This document shows, one piece after another, positions 10,437 through 21,100 of a DNA stretch of 64,000 nucleotides. The stretch's first letter is position 1; each line of letters begins with the position of its first letter. Origin of the DNA: Fragilaria crotonensis (taxonomy: Eukaryota > Bacillariophyta > Fragilariophyceae > Fragilariales > Fragilariaceae); NCBI GenBank assembly GCA_022925895.1, contig JAKSYS010000881.1:744001-808000 (forward strand), read 5' to 3'. A model generated the notes under the pieces. That model searched no databases. It had not been told where the DNA came from and saw only the letters and a program-made list of their open reading frames with translations. Made by a program: the position numbers and the translations under genes.

Positions 10437-10650
10437 ATCGTGGAAAACTCGTCCATGGTCATGACGGAATCTTCGGAATCTCTAAACATTTCTTGAAACC
10501 TCTAAAGTTTTGTCTAAAGTCTCATTCTCTCTAAAGACTTTAGACATTAGAGAGATTCCGTGGAACACTTTAGACATTAGACAAAACTTTAGAGGTTTCA
10601 CTTAAGAGTTTAGAGAGATTCCGTCATGACCACGGACAAGTTTCCACGAT
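10437..10650. repeat. Palindrome 1 inside the fold-back element
   Basis: The arms start ATCGTGGAAAACTCGTCC and return as its inverse ending TTTCCACGAT, with arms of about 105 bases. TCTAAAGTTTTGTCTAA and GATTCCGT recur within it. The transcript would form a long hairpin. Confidence 0.8.
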
Positions 10651-10816
10651 GTTAACTTAACCAAGTTAGCACGAAATGACCGTGGAAGGTGCGGTAATCT
10701 CTGTCTAGGCATCTCTTCGTAGTATTGATTGTATGTAGAAGCCACGAGACGAAATTTATGTTTAGAGAGAATTACCTCACCATGGTCACTTTGTACTAAA
10801 ACCTGGTTAAGTTGGA

Positions 10817-11005
10817 ATCGTGGAAACTCGTCCGTGGTCATGACGGAATCTGCAGAATCTCTAAACATTTCTTGAAAACTCTAAAGTTTTGTCTAAAGTC
10901 TCATTCTCTCTAAAGACTTTAGACATTAGAGAGATTCCGTAAAACACTTTAGACATTAGACAAAACTTTAGAGGTTTCACTTAAGAGATTAGACAGATTC
11001 CGTCT
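10817..11005. repeat. Palindrome 2, truncated copy of palindrome 1
   Basis: It is over 90% similar by eye to 10437-10625 but lacks the outermost part of the right arm. The junction suggests duplication of the palindrome within the element followed by loss of one arm end. Confidence 0.78.
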
Positions 11006-11325
11006 CTACAACTTCGGATTCAGACATATCTTTTTCTGAATCTATTTCTCGTACGTTGGATTGCAGTCGTCTTGTACATGGAGATTTTAGGCTGTATCCT
11101 TAAGTAAACTGAAATTCAACATTTATTGTTAATCATTCGTTGTTTCGTATATACGGGGAAATTATTCCTTTGTCTCATATGGTATCTATGACGTTTCAGA
11201 ACATCGATTCTATTAGGTTTCACATATACTACAGATCGTCCTTTCAAAATGAATTTCTTTTCCTTTACGTTGCCGCTTCCATCTGTCAACAAGTTTTGTG
11301 TTTAAAGAGAATGACCGCAACTTGC

Positions 11326-11774
11326 AGTATCCAGATTGGCGTTCGAGCAAAATAGCAAAATGGAGTCTGCAGCGCCTTCGAAGGAATCGACCCCCCTGTA
11401 TCCTGTCATATAAACATGCATCCACAGATATGACATAGTACATTCAGTTCATTCGCCGCACGTCATACTCAGATAGGCAGGGATATTCGATGAGAAATTT
11501 ATCTGTCTTCAATTCATTCACGAGCGTCGCTTAGCAATCCCATCTCCGTGAAAACGGAACACGCTTCCGTTCGGCAAGACTTGGATTTTTGTAGTTGAGT
11601 ACTCCTATACGTACATACCTCCTACTCTAGTAGTGGTACCTATCTTGCATATATCCTGGTGTCGACTGCCAACGTGATGATGCGAACTACCGGTACCTTG
11701 TGCAAGTACGAGGGAGCTCTACTAGCACACTACTCATCTTGTACTCCGAGTACTCTAGTACTGTAGTTCTCCAG
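11326..11774. other. Intergenic spacer between two elements
   Basis: No gene is seen. The right half (from about 11600) is dense in GTAC, AGTACT and ACCGGTACC, the motif bias found in most gene-free stretches of this window. A short segment near 11340-11350 (GCGTTCGAGC) vaguely recalls a tRNA B box but has no partner. Confidence 0.55.
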
Positions 11775-11777
11775 TAA

Positions 11778-12112
11778 GGCCCACCCTTACGGTAGTGAAA
11801 AGTTGAGATGAAAAACTGACCCCCCAACTTTTTTTTTCGTGTTGACCGGCCTTATGGATGAAAAGTTGCATGAAAAACCATGTTGGTCCGATCTCAACTT
11901 TTCATCGAAAAGTTGCTTGTAAAAGTTGGGGCCCAACTTTTAACAGCAACTTTTCGATGAAAAGTTGAGATCTTCGAGTCGATTGAATCATCGCTGCGTG
12001 AAACGAGATCTTGTCGCCAAGTGTCAAGTTGTCACACCATTCGAGTAAACGTATGTAGGTGTCATGTCAAGCGTTGTCGTTGTCTACGACGACAACGGCG
12101 ACACTTAACCTC

Positions 12113-12144
<32 letters not shown>

Positions 12145-12984
12145 ACTAGTGACGGCAACACTAGACATCTTCGATGACAACGACGACACTAGCGACAACG
12201 AAGTCGACGGCGACTAGAGATGCGACACTTGATGTCGTCGGCGACGACAACACTAGCGACCATGACGACGACGGTGTCACTATAATTCGCGACGATGACG
12301 ACAAGCGACGACAACGGCGACTAGAGACGACGACGGCGACGAGAGGCGCTAGCAACGACAACGAGCGATCTTAGCGATGACGAAGACGACTGCGACTAGA
12401 GTAGCAGCCATGACAGCGACGACTACAACAACCGGTAGACCTTGCAACGACGAAGACGACGGCGGCACTTGGCGTTGTCGACGACAACGACGCTAGCGAC
12501 GACGGCGACATTAGACGTCGTCAACGACGACGACGCAAGCGACACTAGACGCTAACGACGACAAGACGACGGCAACACTAATGACACTAGACCTCGCGAC
12601 GACGACAACACCAGCGACAACGGCGACACTAGACGGTAGCAACGACGACGATGCTAGCAACCATGATGGCGACACTCCTGAAAAATTAAATGCTACTTGT
12701 GTATTGTTTTCCACTACAGTACCTTGTTGTAATCACTCGCCTTCAACGATGATGTTGGCAGTATCGCTATGGTCACCAGCAATGACGGCTTGTAGTGGAA
12801 TTGCCTCTAATAATAGTACTGGAGTTCTTAGTATGGAATAAAATGCGACAGTAAGGACAAAAAAATACCCGGAAAACACAACTTTTTCTGCGTTCACGAT
12901 AAGGCCGGGGAAGCAGTATATTCTAAAAAAAAAGTTGGGGGGTCAGTTTTTCATCTCAACTTTTCACTACCGTAAGGGTGGGCC
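11778..12984. mobile_element. Non-autonomous Harbinger-like element with perfect 60-bp ends
   Basis: The left end 11778-11837 and right end 12925-12984 are exact inverse copies over 60 bases, starting GGCCCACCCTTACGGTAG. TAA flanks both sides (11775-11777 and 12985-12987), a TWA duplication as for Harbinger. Its first 14 bases match those of the autonomous Harbinger at 341 at 11 of 14 positions, including CCTTACG, and both carry AAAA.TTG at the same distance. An inner palindrome built on CAACTTTTC (about 11890-11973) and a GAC-rich filling (about 12060-12660) make up the body. There is no transposase. Perfect ends imply recent movement. Confidence 0.9.
12060..12660. repeat. GAC/CGA-rich imperfect trinucleotide tract
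   Basis: About 600 bases are dominated by GAC, AAC and GGC triplets (CGACGACGACGG, GACAACGGCGACACTAG), with a recurring longer unit around GACACTAGAC. Open frames here on both strands are a by-product of the triplet period and are not annotated as genes. Confidence 0.85.
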
Positions 12985-12987
12985 TAA

Positions 12988-13073
12988 GCCTCCAAAATGT
13001 GTGATACAAAGATGACTCGAGTCATACAACGCCTCCAAAATGTGTGATACAAAGATGACTCGAGTCATACAAC
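12988..13073 (+). repeat. Tandem duplication, 43-bp unit, two copies
   Basis: The unit at 12988-13030, starting GCCTCCAAAATGTGTG, is repeated exactly at 13031-13073. It lies immediately outside the TAA duplication of the preceding element. Each unit contains the palindrome ATGACTCGAGTCAT. Confidence 0.9.
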
Positions 13074-13324
13074 GACTCAACTCGAGCCCGAATTATCGGC
13101 TGCTGCTACCAAAGGCAGTACCTGGCGGTACTTGTACCAGGTACAAGTACACCAGCAAGAATGTTAGGATGTGCTGCTTTGAGTACCTATGTACCGGTAT
13201 TACTTGTGTGTACGATAGAGCAGTCCTTCTCATCTGTCGGATACAGGGGACCTTGTACTCCATCTCCCGCCGTCGGAGGCGTACTGTGATTGACTGATCA
13301 TAATAATTGATTTCAATCTCTGCA

Positions 13325-15716
13325 ATGGCCAGCGTTAGAAAGCGAACGGGTGGTTCCTCGACAACACCGAGAAAGTCTGCCACCAGTCCTGGCAGCTCTG
13401 CTGTGAGCAAGTCGAAGAAGAGCAGCAGCAAAGAGCAGCTAGGATTGCGTTCGTTGGTGCAGCATCGATTCTTGAACGATGTCTTTCAGTCTTGCACTGG
13501 TAAGTCTTTCTCAAAGACTCCGTGTACTCGAGTAGCGGATGGACTCGTTGGTCGCGACGAAAGTAGTTTTACTCACGTTGTTTGTATTGTCCTCAATGAT
13601 TCCTTTATGGACTATTTATCACCAACCAGATAAATTTGACGGATGGATGGTCCTAGTGGTTGACAAGAAATCCATGCGTGCGCTTTCCTCCGCAGTTGGA
13701 ATGTATGATATCATGGAGCGAAAGGTTACCCTTGTCGAGGACATTGAATTGAAGCGAGCTCCCTTTAAGGACATGGGCGTCATCTATCTGCTTGCGCCTA
13801 CGGAGGATTCCGTCGATCGCCTAGTTGCTGACTTTGAGTCACCACTCTACGGTGACGCCGTCTTCGTATTCTTCTTGGGCCGGCTTCCGGAAAAGCTGCT
13901 TGAGAAAATCAAGCAATGTCGTCCTCTCCTTAAGAGACTGAAGGCCCTGAGTGAGGCGAACGTTGATTTTTTGGCCAAGGAGTTACGAGCCTTTCATTTT
14001 GATATGCACCGTGCCTTCAACGACGTGTATGTTCGCCGAGGCAGAAGTAAGATTGAATTCAGAATGGCCGAGAAGCTCATATCCATCTGTTCCACTCTCA
14101 ATGAGTACCCGCATATTCGCTATGCCAATGAGTCCCCAACGGCCCAGGCACTGGCCAAGACACTGGATGTTAAGCTCAATCAATTTCTCAAAAATGATGA
14201 GTTTTGGTTTCATGGTGATACCAATCATCCTGGCCGCGAGCGTGCGACTCTAATCATTCTGGATCGCAAGGACGACTGTTTGACTCCTCTCATGCATGAT
14301 TTTACCTATCAGTCCATGGTTCATGACTTGCTGGATGTGAAAGACGACATCATTACGTTGGACCAGGATAATCCTCAGGCTGAAGATGACTACTACGACG
14401 ACGATTATGATAGTGATGGTGCCGACGAAAGCGACCGCAGGGGCCCAGAGCCGTCCAAGAAAAGCAAAAATGCAAAGGATATTCTCCTAAATGAGAACGA
14501 TGATGTTTGGGTGGAGCTCCGCGGAAAACACATTGCAGAAGCAATTAATATCCTTTCAGATCGTTGTCGCGAGATGGTCAACTCCGACACATCGGGGTTC
14601 GCAAACAAGAACAAGGGCCAAACCATGTCGCTGACGCAAATGGCGAATGCATTAAAGGCGCTCCCTGAATACCGAGAGGTCATGGCAAAGTTGAGTGAAC
14701 ATATGCAGATTGCCCACAAGTGTATGGACAAGTTCAACAATGCTGGTTTGATGGCTGTCTCAGAACTGGAGCAAACCTTGGCGACTGGACAAACGGAAGA
14801 AGGGGCTAAACCAAAGTTGGAAGACGTCATGTCACAAGTTGTGAAGCAGCTCAAAGCTTTGAAGGACGCCCGATCTCGCTTCCGCCTTCTACTTATCACC
14901 ATTGTCTCGCAACGTGGCATCAAGCCTGAGTTCAAGAAGGACCTCTGGGCTGCCGCCCAGGTGAGTGCCGACCAAGAAAGGCTGTTGGAAGCCATACAGG
15001 AGTCGTTAGATATTCCTTTGGTCAACTCCGGTAGTGAAGGCAAACTCAGGGCGCTTTTTGGGTAAGTATTGCGACTCGGCTTCATCTAGCGCCGCGTCTT
15101 TCATGGCACTGGTCTCTGACTCTTGCTTCCACTTACGCTCTCTTACATCCACAGCTCTCGAGTACAAGGTACCGGCCATATCGACACCGAGAGTGAATTC
15201 GCTAACAGTCGCTACGTGCCCCCTCTCAAATCTGTGTTGGAGGGTATCATCAACAACACCCTTGACGTGGAAGCCTACCCCCCTGTGCGCGACCTTCCGC
15301 AAGGCCACGGTACAGGAGCTGGCACTGCCACCAGCGCTCGTAAACGAATCGAGGGCACTGCCCGAAAGGGCGGCGCTACTTCGCGATGGCAAAAATCGAA
15401 TGCCAGGGAGGGGACCAAGGATGAAAGTTACCAAGGTGGTCGAGTGATTGTCTTCGTAATTGGTGGTCTTGCTTATTCTGAGCTTCGTATTGCCAGAGAT
15501 GTGATGACAAAGGAAAGCAGAGAAGTTGTGGTCGGGTCGACTACATTCTCTAACCCAAATGAGTTTCTGGATGACCTCCGTCGTCTTGTCAAGTCTCCTG
15601 GGCCTGCGAAATCTTCGACGAGAGAATCTGGGCGATCATCGCTGAAGGATTCTGAGCGATCGTCATCGATGAGAGGATCTGGACGAACGGAAAGGAAAGA
15701 TACTGGTAGGAGGTAG
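13325..15716 (+). CDS. Sec1/Munc18-family (SM) vesicle fusion protein
   Basis: Three exons (13325-13499, 13630-15061, 15155-15716) give about 722 residues, slightly longer than the usual 600-650 because of low-complexity ends. SM proteins bind syntaxin/SNARE bundles and drive membrane fusion at the cytosolic face. Family features: the start LRSLVQHRFLNDVFQSC, DGWMVLVVDKKSMRALSS, MGVIYLLAPTEDSVDRLVADF, RATLIILDRKDDCLTPLMHDFTY, and the C-terminal VIVFVIGGLAYSELRIA. Acidic and Ser-rich inserts lie near residue 310 (DDYYDDDYDSD) and at the C-terminus (GRSSLKDSERSSS repeats). The match looks closest to Sec1/STXBP (plasma membrane) rather than Vps33 or Sly1, but that subclass call is moderate. A TTG-started extension upstream of 13325 is not used. 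Confidence 0.92.
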
Positions 15717-17166
15717 ATGCATCAAGACTGAGATGCGTAATCGGTGGAGGAGATTTGATCGGGTGGGAGTACCTTCATTGTCTGGTTATTCCAAGAATTA
15801 TAATATGTGTTGCATGATGTTACGAAACTCTAAACTGCAGTGCGAGGCACTGGGCGCATTCAATTTTGCCGAGAACTCACCAGTAGGAACAAATAGCGCA
15901 CGGGTCGGAGTACTGTCGTACAGGACAACCGAGTACAAACCGTCTACTGCTGCGGAGTCAACTAGCCAACCCATCACAAGTGCGACAGGATAATCGTCGT
16001 CATGCTCAATGGAGGATGTGGAATGGTAGCATTTACTACGAGACAGAGTCACCTTCCATGCCCCCCTAGCACCCCTCGAAACGCAAAATAATACTTCCAG
16101 TTTCCAGTTTAATGCTTTGAGCTTAGCGACTAATACGCTAGTAATCTACCCACTCTGTTTATTACTCTGCACTATACTTTATATGCTGCACAGCGACGGA
16201 GGCTATCTTTAGGCACGCGACGTCAGCCTCAAGGACAGTTCAAAATCCTAGCTAGTGATGTAATCCGAGCGCGCAAGTATCATATTACCGGTAGTTCCTG
16301 GAAGTCATACTCCAGTAGTTGTACTCCCCACACTCTATATCATTAAGTCTACCGGTAGTAGGCTACCGGTAGTTTACAGTTTACATAGTCTCAGACTGTG
16401 GTACTAGTAGTACCAGCATGATGTACTGTGCCTGAGGTACTCGGAGTATGAAGTACCAGTACTGGGTCCGATTAGGTTTCACCAATTTGACGTCAGCGCC
16501 CACGTCACAGTACTGATGTCTTCACGTTCAACGTACTGACATACAGTACTACAGTAAGACAGTAACATACTGAGAGCATCCTGATTGGTACGCGCTGACG
16601 TCAAATTGGTGAAACCTAATCGGTACCGCGTTTACGAGGTGTATGCCATACAATGCATTGGAGGACGGTATGCCTAGCATAGTAGTATGACAGTGAAATA
16701 TCATAGCCGTAAACATATGCTCCTACTGTGGTACAGTGCGTACAGCATCATATATGCAATGGATGACTATGGATGCATATCCTCTATGCATATATATATA
16801 TGTGTACTCCTATACGGAGAAGGACCGAAGGCGCAAGCAGGTATGAACATACGAATAGTCGAGTACAGTACTGCAGGTACAAGTAACTAGTAGATGAGGC
16901 TGTTCACTCGCAGTAGTATCACTGTACGACGGTACTGAGTAGAGAGGGTGCCTTCCTACGGAATGCGACGTCAGTCGCTATCATAGTCGCTTGTCAGAGT
17001 GGTTGGTGCGTGTACTGAAAAACTGTAGTGGAGTACCATTTGGCCCAACAGCAATGACTCGGGCATCATGCACATTGCCACTACGATTCCCAACACGACC
17101 AGCCCCACCATACAGCCTTAGTGCTGTCGTTTATTAGACCAAGTTACCACAACAAACGGCACCACG
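15717..17166. other. Intergenic, 1.45 kb, very rich in GTAC
   Basis: No gene is seen. From 16261 to 16660 I count about 12 GTAC tetramers by eye, several times the chance level, together with TACCGGTAG repeats. A 156-bp MITE lies at 16468-16623. A short TA run (ATATATATATATG) is at about 16790-16802. The right end must hold the SAR1 promoter. Confidence 0.6.
16468..16623. mobile_element. Small MITE with 32-bp perfect inverted ends carrying TGACGTCA
   Basis: CCGATTAGGTTTCACCAATT starts the left end, and the inverse closes the element at 16623; 32 bases match exactly, ending in TGACGTCAGCGC. The interior of about 90 bases is GTAC-rich. The family is uncertain: a TA just inside the ends would suit a mariner-type cut, but the repeat continues past it, and no other duplication is clear. 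The ends carry the TGACGTCA palindrome, a bZIP/CRE-type site. Confidence 0.75.
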
Positions 17167-17987
17167 ATGTTTCTCATGGATTGGTGGTACAGCGCTCTGG
17201 CGAGCCTAGGTATGTTGAGAGACGTTGTGATGAGAATGCCGGAGAGTAGAAAAGAATGGCGTGGAAGTGGCACAATTTCCATTACTCTCTATTGCAACAA
17301 GTGGCAAACCGTTCAATCTGTGCCTTTCGTAGTTCATTCACATGATGACAGAGAGGAAAGTTTAGCCTCATTACCCCGTTGTTCGACAAGGCTTTGACAG
17401 TAATGGCTTGTTAAACGCAGCTTGTGCTCACTCTTTCGTTTGTCACATTAGGTCTTTATCACAAAAACGCCAAGATCTTGTTCCTCGGTCTCGACAACGC
17501 TGGAAAGACTACTCTCCTCCACATGCTCAAGGAGAATCGCGTTCAAGTGCACGTCCCTACCTTGCACCCTAACACGGATGAGCTCATTATTGGAAACATC
17601 AAATTCAAGACCTTTGATTTGGGAGGCCATGAGACCGCTAGGCGTTTGTGGCAAGACTACTTTACGACCGTCGACGGTGTCGTGTATTTGGTCGATGCGA
17701 TTGATCGCGGCAGATTTCCTGAGGCTAAGAAGGAGCTGGACGCGCTCCTCACGTCGGATGAACTTTGCGATGTGCCTTTCTTAGTGCTGGGTAACAAGAT
17801 TGACATGCCGAGTGCAGCATCGGAGGAGGAGCTGAAGTATGCCTTAGGACTTGTGGACACGTATGGAAAGGACACCAAGCCAGATAAGGATTCAGGTGTT
17901 CGTCCTATCGAACTCTACATGTGCTCGGTGATCAGAAGAATGGGATATGCAGATGGATTCAAATGGATTTCTCAGTTCCTTTCGTGA
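17167..17987 (+). CDS. SAR1: SAR1 small GTPase (COPII coat)
   Basis: Two exons (17167-17209, 17452-17987) joined across a 242-bp intron give 192 residues, the normal SAR1 length. SAR1-GTP recruits Sec23/24 to ER exit sites. The hydrophobic N-terminus [15 protein letters not shown], coded by the short first exon, is the SAR1 STAR-type membrane anchor. GTPase motifs: GLDNAGKTT (P-loop), [12 protein letters not shown] (switch I), [13 protein letters not shown] (switch II, with His in place of the Ras Gln), NKIDMP (base specificity). The C-terminus [10 protein letters not shown] is typical of SAR1. The ATG at 17167 was chosen because it supplies this anchor. It converges on the 3' end of GCN2 about 180 bases away. 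Confidence 0.96.
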
Positions 17988-18166
17988 ACACTAGGATCAA
18001 CATCATCGCAGCACTCTTTGCCGAAATCGGTTACGGGGTGCGGGTGAATGAGCAATAAACTACTAAATGTGATGCTTAGCAGGTACTACGGTGGCGTTTT
18101 AATATAGAACAGGTTAAGGACGATTGCATTGAAAACCGCTCATTCGCATTAAATAAGCAGCCCAAG

Positions 18167-21100
18167 CTAGCTCTTCTTTCGGTCGCTTCGTCGGTTGCGA
18201 CCTGCGAGCTCGTTCCCATCACGATCAGCGTCGAAGCCACCACCGTCGCCAAGTGAAATCATATCGAATCGGTCGTCCAGTCGGCTGTACAAAAGGATCG
18301 TCAACAAATCGCGTGAAGATGAGGACGCCCCCTTTTGGATGTTGTTGTTCCAGTACCCACGACTCTTCATGGAAGCATCAATCGCCATAGAAAGGGTCTT
18401 TAGGATGCGCTTGTGTTTGGGATACCGTTCTATTGTTTCAGCGCCTGCTGTGGTGGCTGTGGAGTCGCCTCGTCGCATCAAGGTGGTTCCAAATTCTCGC
18501 AACACCAAGAATGGAAGGTCGGCAGCAAAAACAACTGCGCCATGAGAGGATGAAGAGCCCGAAATGCTCTCTAAATAAGCATCGCTTCGTTGCGAGACAG
18601 TCTTGAGTGACTTCAGAATTGACTTCCAGTTCTGAGTGTCGGACTTTGGCATTTGCTTATCGCTTCCCCAGAATTGATCTGTCTCAACGCATACGCATTC
18701 AACCCTGGAACCCTTCCAGGATTGCCTGTTCTGGCCATAGCCTGTATTACCATCAAAGGTATCAATATCGTCATTAGGTTCAAATGGGTGGTCACCGTCG
18801 TCGACGTGCCCGTCAAGAATGGCTGCTGCAAGGCTTTGAAGAGACACAAACTTTTCGGAACTCGAACTAGACCCTGACGTGTTAGAATCAAATTGAATGC
18901 GGCGGAGGCGAACCGAACCCTTGTCTCGAAGCAAATGTGGCTGGACTACGACGACGTACGGAATGTTCATAATGCCGCAGACAGCACACAACTCTTCAAG
19001 CGACCAGTCCTGCAGCAAAACAGAGAGTCAGTTGTTTCACGACAAAGTACAACTTGCCGGATTGAATGAACCTACACTCGAGGTTGCGTCCTCACGAGAT
19101 CTTGCTCGAAGCAAACTGATCATGACTCCACTGTGTGTGAGATATTCGGCGGAGATTCCACTCGCCCACAAGTGTGAAGCAACGATTAACCTTTCACTCG
19201 CTGACGCTGCGTCCATGCCATTGGTACTCGCGACCATCACCTGCACAGATTTGGCGACGTTGAGGGGGTGTCCAAGACTGCTCCGAAGATACTCAACACC
19301 GGCAGCGTCAGAGGCAAACTTGACGTTTGATTCCATGTCGGCGGACGGTCTTGACAACAGCGGGGCCGATTCCATGTACAACGATTCCACAAGCTTGCCG
19401 ACAGAAAAGCGGACGCCGGCACAAATTGGGATCGAGGCGTTGGTGTAGAAGCTGAGGAGGGCTGATCCAAAATTTCCTGGAGGTCGATACTTTCTGACCA
19501 AGTCGTCGTAGCGTCCGCCCTCTGCAACCATGATGCCAACATCTGAGTGTCCCTCGGTCAATTTTGAAGATGAGTGCAACAATGACGGAGGAATCATCAG
19601 CGCCTGAAAGTGGAGCAGGCTATAGATTTGTCTACGCTGACGCAAACCAAGGTCGAGGCAAATGTAAAGTGGGCGACTGATATGAGAATGCTGATTCGGC
19701 TCCGCTGTATCATTCTGAAAGCGGTGGTTTCCATTCAGGTATGGAGACACGCCTATTGCCAAAAGGACCTTGTTAAGATTCTTCAAATGCTTGACACTTC
19801 GCCCGATGTCGTCGTACCGTTTCCAACGGCGCGGGTCTGTTTTTATGTTGGTTTCCAATTGTCGTAGATTCACAACCGCACGAAGGAGGGCATCGGAAGC
19901 ATCACTCAGATTTGTTGGAAGGGGACAACAACCACTGGATAAGAAGAGGCGAAGACGCTGGGCAGCAGGTCGCGGGAGCCCTTCTTCAACTAGTGCGGCC
20001 ACCTGCCTTTCAAGTTCATCACTTCTGCTTCGTTCCGTCTCACCTAGAGATCCCTCGCTTCTTGATCTATCTCTCGTCTTCAAGCGGCGACAGGCGTTCA
20101 GTGCGGCTTTCGTGGTCGGCGCAGTTAGTTGTGTGAGGATTTGACAGCAGCGGCGTCTCAGCGCTTCTTTCGGAGGCACACCACAGACCTCAAGTATGGA
20201 CTCAGTAAGACGAGTATGGGATAGACGGAGGTACCAGATGGGAGAATTGTCCAATGCAGGATTCGCTATCTTCTCGTTTCGATTTGGTGCAACAATCGTG
20301 AGTGCCTTACAAAGAACAAGGATGCATTCCGCTTCGATATGAACGGAGTCAATTGACTGGTTCTCGTGGGCTATGTCGAACGAAGCTTCGAGACTTTCGC
20401 GCGGATGGCCTCCGACTAGCGATTTATGGTACACCCGACCAATATCATATCGTTTGATGTTTGACGTAGCTGTGCCACCGCGGCCCACAGCCCTAGCATA
20501 GGGTGCAGTCAAGTCTTCGGGAAGAACAAGAACAACGCCTCGGGAGTTCATAAGCTCTGCGACGCTGCCACTCGACCCCGACAGCGCGAAATTGGGTTTT
20601 GGTCGGAGCAGTGGACTTCGTAGATGCACAGCTCCGTGTGTTTCGAAGACAGCTTTAAGACCCGAACACACGTGATCAACGATCCGAGGGTCGGCTCCGT
20701 GAACGCCATCAACAAGGCCAGAGACTGCGGCAGAGGCGGCGGCGTTCATGGCGATTATTCCTGCCACTCGTTGGGCAGCTCGTTTCATAATACCTTTCCC
20801 ACCTTTCCCGATCGTTCCAGCCTGTTTCGCACGTAGAAGGGCAGCGGTAGCGGAGATAAGTGACGATGAGCTCATAGCGACAGATCGCAGTGAATCAACG
20901 TCCAGCGAACCAGTTGCTCTGATGTTACCTATGGCTTTCATTATTCCATCGGCTAGAGATTTCTGTCTCGCTCCTCCTCTCGGGTCGATCGCGGCCCCCA
21001 GATTATTTGCCTTAGCTGCTACATCTCCGTCAAACGTAACTTCGACCAGGTCAGACGTCGTCCTTGCAAATAGCACCTGCAAAATTTGCAGGTAGCTGTC

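Larger units (their letters stand above)
10146..11325. mobile_element. Fold-back-type non-autonomous DNA element, 1.18 kb
   Basis: The ends are long, imperfect inverted repeats. About 50 bases from GCAAGTTGCGGTCATTCT are nearly identical at both ends, and weaker inverted similarity continues inward for about 200 bases more (GAAAGGACGATCTG, ATGAGACAAAGGAA and ACAACGAATGATTAA all recur inverted). The middle holds two copies of a roughly 200-bp palindrome (10437-10650 and 10817-11005). There is no coding frame of note. I see no clear target duplication (flanks TACTCCA and AGTATCC). The end repeat contains ACACAAAACTTGTT, close to the ACAAAACTTGC repeats of the Harbinger at 341-4423. The family is uncertain: fold-back, Mutator-like with long ends, or Harbinger-related. 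Confidence 0.78.

Noticed and set aside
12174-12841. Open frames on both strands of the GAC-rich tract
   Set aside because: They follow from the triplet repeat, encode only Thr/Ala/Asp-type runs and lie inside a non-autonomous element.
14405-15085. 226-residue minus-strand frame opposite the Sec1 gene
   Set aside because: A shadow of the strongly conserved Sec1 exon, low-complexity Ser-rich with no domain.
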